Shown here in pieces: positions 5,354 to 6,887 of a stretch of DNA of 6,887 nucleotides. The stretch comes from Prevotella sp. (GTDB lineage: Bacteria; Bacteroidota; Bacteroidia; Bacteroidales; Bacteroidaceae), in NCBI GenBank assembly GCA_021203915.1, contig JAJQAI010000222.1, positions 1 to 6,887 on the forward strand, given 5' to 3'. The stretch's first letter is position 1. Each line of letters starts with the position of its first letter. The position numbers and the translations under genes were made by a program. The notes beneath the pieces are model-generated. The model saw only the letters and a list, made by a program, of their open reading frames with translations. It was not told the DNA's origin and made no database searches.

Positions 5354-6790
5354 ATGAAGAAAAACATGAATCTTAAAGAGATACTTCTTTCTATATTACT
5401 TTTTTATGTATGCGCGGGGCTATCCTTTGGCCAAGATGAGGTTAAAAAGGTAAAATATCCTGATAAAAAGACTTACCTATATCGCGTAACATTAAAAGAT
5501 AAAATAGGTACGCCATATAGTTTGGAGCATCCAGAAGAATATCTATCTATAAAATCGCTAAATCGTCGGGCTTCACAAAATATCACACCCGATTCAACAG
5601 ATCTTCCAATAAATCCTGAATACATAAAGGAAATATCTTTAATTACTCCCGAGGTGGTCTCCACGAGTAAATGGAATAATACCATTTTAGTTAAATGCCA
5701 TAAACAAGAGGAGATAAAAAAGATTTTAGAGCTTGGATTTGTTGAGGGAGCACTGAAGGTTTGGACCTCACCAGATTCTATTTCCAAGGATAAGTCAAGG
5801 CTAAAATATCACAATGATTTTAATAGTTGGGATGAAATCTACACAAGTGATTATGGTGCCACCCAGGAGCAGGTAAATATGCTAGGTGGAATAAAATTAC
5901 ATGAGCATGGATTTACAGGTGAAGGCATTACTATTGCTGTGCTAGATGGTGGTTTTATGAATACCGATGTTATTCCATGCTTACACAATATAAAATTTGA
6001 AGGTGTTAAAGACTTCGTTTTCCCTAAAGCAGAAAATGTTTTCAAGGAAATGGAACATGGCACAAAAGTGCTATCTGTAATGGCAGTAAATGTACCCGAA
6101 AAGTTCGTAGGCACAGCCCCAGATGCATCCTATTGGCTACTTAGATGTGAGGACGAAGATACCGAGAGTCTTGCCGAAGAAGACTATTGGGCAGCTGCTG
6201 CAGAGTTTGCCGATAGCGTTGGCGTTGATGTAATAAGTAGTTCCCTTGGATTTCATTCTTTTGACGATACAGAAACAAATTATTCCTACCATCAACTAGA
6301 TGGTAAGACAGCAATGATTTCCCGCACGGCATCTATGCTAGCATCTAAAGGAATAATACTTGTTAATAGTGCGGGCAATGATGGTATGTCTGCCTGGAAG
6401 AAAATAAATGTTCCCGCTGATGCATATGATATAATAACAGTCGGTGCCGTTACACCAAGTGGACACAATGCGCCCTTTAGTAGTATTGGACCAACAGCTG
6501 ATGGGAGGATAAAGCCTGATGTTATGGCCCTAGGTAGTCCTACTGCAGTAATTACCGGTAGAGGCACAATAATAAAGGATATGGGTACCTCATTTGCTAC
6601 TCCAGTTGTTGCAGGACTAGTAGCATGTCTATGGCAAGCCTTAAAAGGTAAAACAGCTAAGGAGATTATCGAAATCGTAAAAAATAGCGCTAACAACTTA
6701 AACACTCCAGACAATATATACGGCTACGGCATACCAGACCTATGGAATGCATATAATTCTTCTAGAAAAACAAAGTCAACATCCCCTTAA
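5354..6790 (+). CDS. Secreted S8 family (subtilisin-like) serine protease
   Basis: A 478-residue exported subtilase. An N-terminal signal peptide (hydrophobic core about 9-24) ends at LSFG-Q, so cleavage before Q27 is likely; a glutamine at the new N-terminus is the common Bacteroidota pattern. Residues about 28-165 form a pro-region of the type seen in Bacteroidota subtilases (YRVTLKDK, then SIKSLNRRASQNI and DLPINPEYI). The catalytic domain shows Asp198 in AVLDGGF, His235 in EHGTKV, oxyanion Asn342 in NSAGNDG and Ser413 in GTSFATPVVAGL, so the triad is intact. It ends soon after YGYGIPDLWNAY with no visible type IX secretion sorting domain, suggesting a periplasmic or surface location. The start at 5354 follows the promoter; an ATG at 5366 is possible. 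The last 12 codons lie in a large palindrome reaching the window end. Confidence 0.93.
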   Translation: MKKNMNLKEILLSILLFYVCAGLSFGQDEVKKVKYPDKKTYLYRVTLKDKIGTPYSLEHPEEYLSIKSLNRRASQNITPDSTDLPINPEYIKEISLITPEVVSTSKWNNTILVKCHKQEEIKKILELGFVEGALKVWTSPDSISKDKSRLKYHNDFNSWDEIYTSDYGATQEQVNMLGGIKLHEHGFTGEGITIAVLDGGFMNTDVIPCLHNIKFEGVKDFVFPKAENVFKEMEHGTKVLSVMAVNVPEKFVGTAPDASYWLLRCEDEDTESLAEEDYWAAAAEFADSVGVDVISSSLGFHSFDDTETNYSYHQLDGKTAMISRTASMLASKGIILVNSAGNDGMSAWKKINVPADAYDIITVGAVTPSGHNAPFSSIGPTADGRIKPDVMALGSPTAVITGRGTIIKDMGTSFATPVVAGLVACLWQALKGKTAKEIIEIVKNSANNLNTPDNIYGYGIPDLWNAYNSSRKTKSTSP

Positions 6791-6887
6791 GTTATGCCAT
6801 CATCTCATATGACCCTATTCAAATAGGGTCATATGAGATGATGGCATAACTTAAGGGGATGTTGTGTTTGTTTTTCTAGAAGTATTA
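6754..6887. repeat. 66-bp-arm near-perfect palindrome at the window end
   Basis: The left arm 6754-6819 and right arm 6822-6887 are reverse complements with 63 of 66 pairs matching and only CA (6820-6821) between them. The inner 43 pairs (6777-6819 with 6822-6864) are perfect. Mismatches are at 6758/6883, 6775/6866 and 6776/6865. The left arm includes the protease's last codons and stop, and the right arm carries a mirrored copy on the other strand. The repeat reaches the last base, so its full length is unknown. The innermost GACCCTATT/AATAGGGTC could be a transcription-terminating stem, but no T-run follows. Confidence 0.97.
6851..6887 (-). CDS. Possible 3' end of an inverted paralogous protease gene (partial)
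   Basis: Read on the minus strand from the window end, the sequence gives the residues NTSRKTNTTSP and a TAA stop (complement of 6851-6853). The protease on the + strand ends NSSRKTKSTSP with the same stop. The three base differences each change an amino acid: Ser to Thr, Lys to Asn and Ser to Thr. This is what the 3' end of a tail-to-tail paralogue would look like. It would also arise from a fold-back assembly or amplification artefact with errors. Only 12 codons or so are visible, so no function should be assigned on this piece alone. Confidence 0.3.
   Translation of the reverse strand, partial: NTSRKTNTTSP

Noticed and set aside
5218..5367. N-terminal extension of the DUF308 protein to 5367 on the minus strand
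   Set aside because: It spans both divergent promoters, is lysine/polar-rich and unlike the family start; ATG 5217 directly precedes the first membrane helix.
6811..6830. Stand-alone intrinsic terminator of the protease gene (GACCCTATT/AATAGGGTC)
   Set aside because: The stem is only the centre of a much larger palindrome and lacks a following T-run, so it cannot be judged separately.

Overview
This window reads as chromosome of a member of the Bacteroidota, most likely order Bacteroidales. The evidence is the low-GC sequence, the absence of strong Shine-Dalgarno sites, a SecG with a long soluble tail, an LptE-type lipoprotein, a Bacteroidota-style subtilase, and four clear matches to the Bacteroidota -7 box TAnnTTTG. 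All four of these boxes continue as TAnnTTTGCA. No phage, plasmid, insertion sequence or CRISPR features are visible.

Layout. 59-1048 (+) encodes a polytopic UPF0104/YbhN-like flippase-domain protein. After a 64-bp gap with a promoter, a compact envelope-biogenesis cluster runs on the + strand. It holds a sigma-54-activator-type AAA+ regulator without a receiver domain (1113-2324), an LptE-like lipoprotein whose start lies inside the regulator's last codons (2308-2826), a cytoplasmic TPR-tailed protein of unknown role (2833-3609) and SecG (3702-4121). A tRNA-His(GTG) follows at 4218-4291 with its own promoter and a strong intrinsic terminator. Beyond it is a short non-coding stretch containing a 13-bp inverted repeat. 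Then come two divergent genes sharing a 136-bp promoter region: an HdeD/DUF308-type membrane protein on the minus strand (4525-5217) and a secreted S8 serine protease on the plus strand (5354-6790).

Function. LptE (LPS assembly at the outer membrane), SecG (protein export) and the lipid-flippase-like protein all concern the cell envelope. The regulator may be co-transcribed with the lptE-like gene, so a link to envelope homeostasis is a reasonable inference, but its targets cannot be read from the sequence.

The most unusual structure is the right edge. The last 134 bases form a near-perfect palindrome with 66-bp arms, three mismatches and a 2-nt centre, running to the final base. Its right arm, read on the minus strand, re-encodes the C-terminus of the protease with three amino-acid changes. 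This is either the start of a tail-to-tail inverted duplication of the protease gene or a fold-back artefact at the end of a contig. The sequence alone cannot decide. I see no convincing undescribed multi-gene system; the rest is ordinary Bacteroidota core genome.
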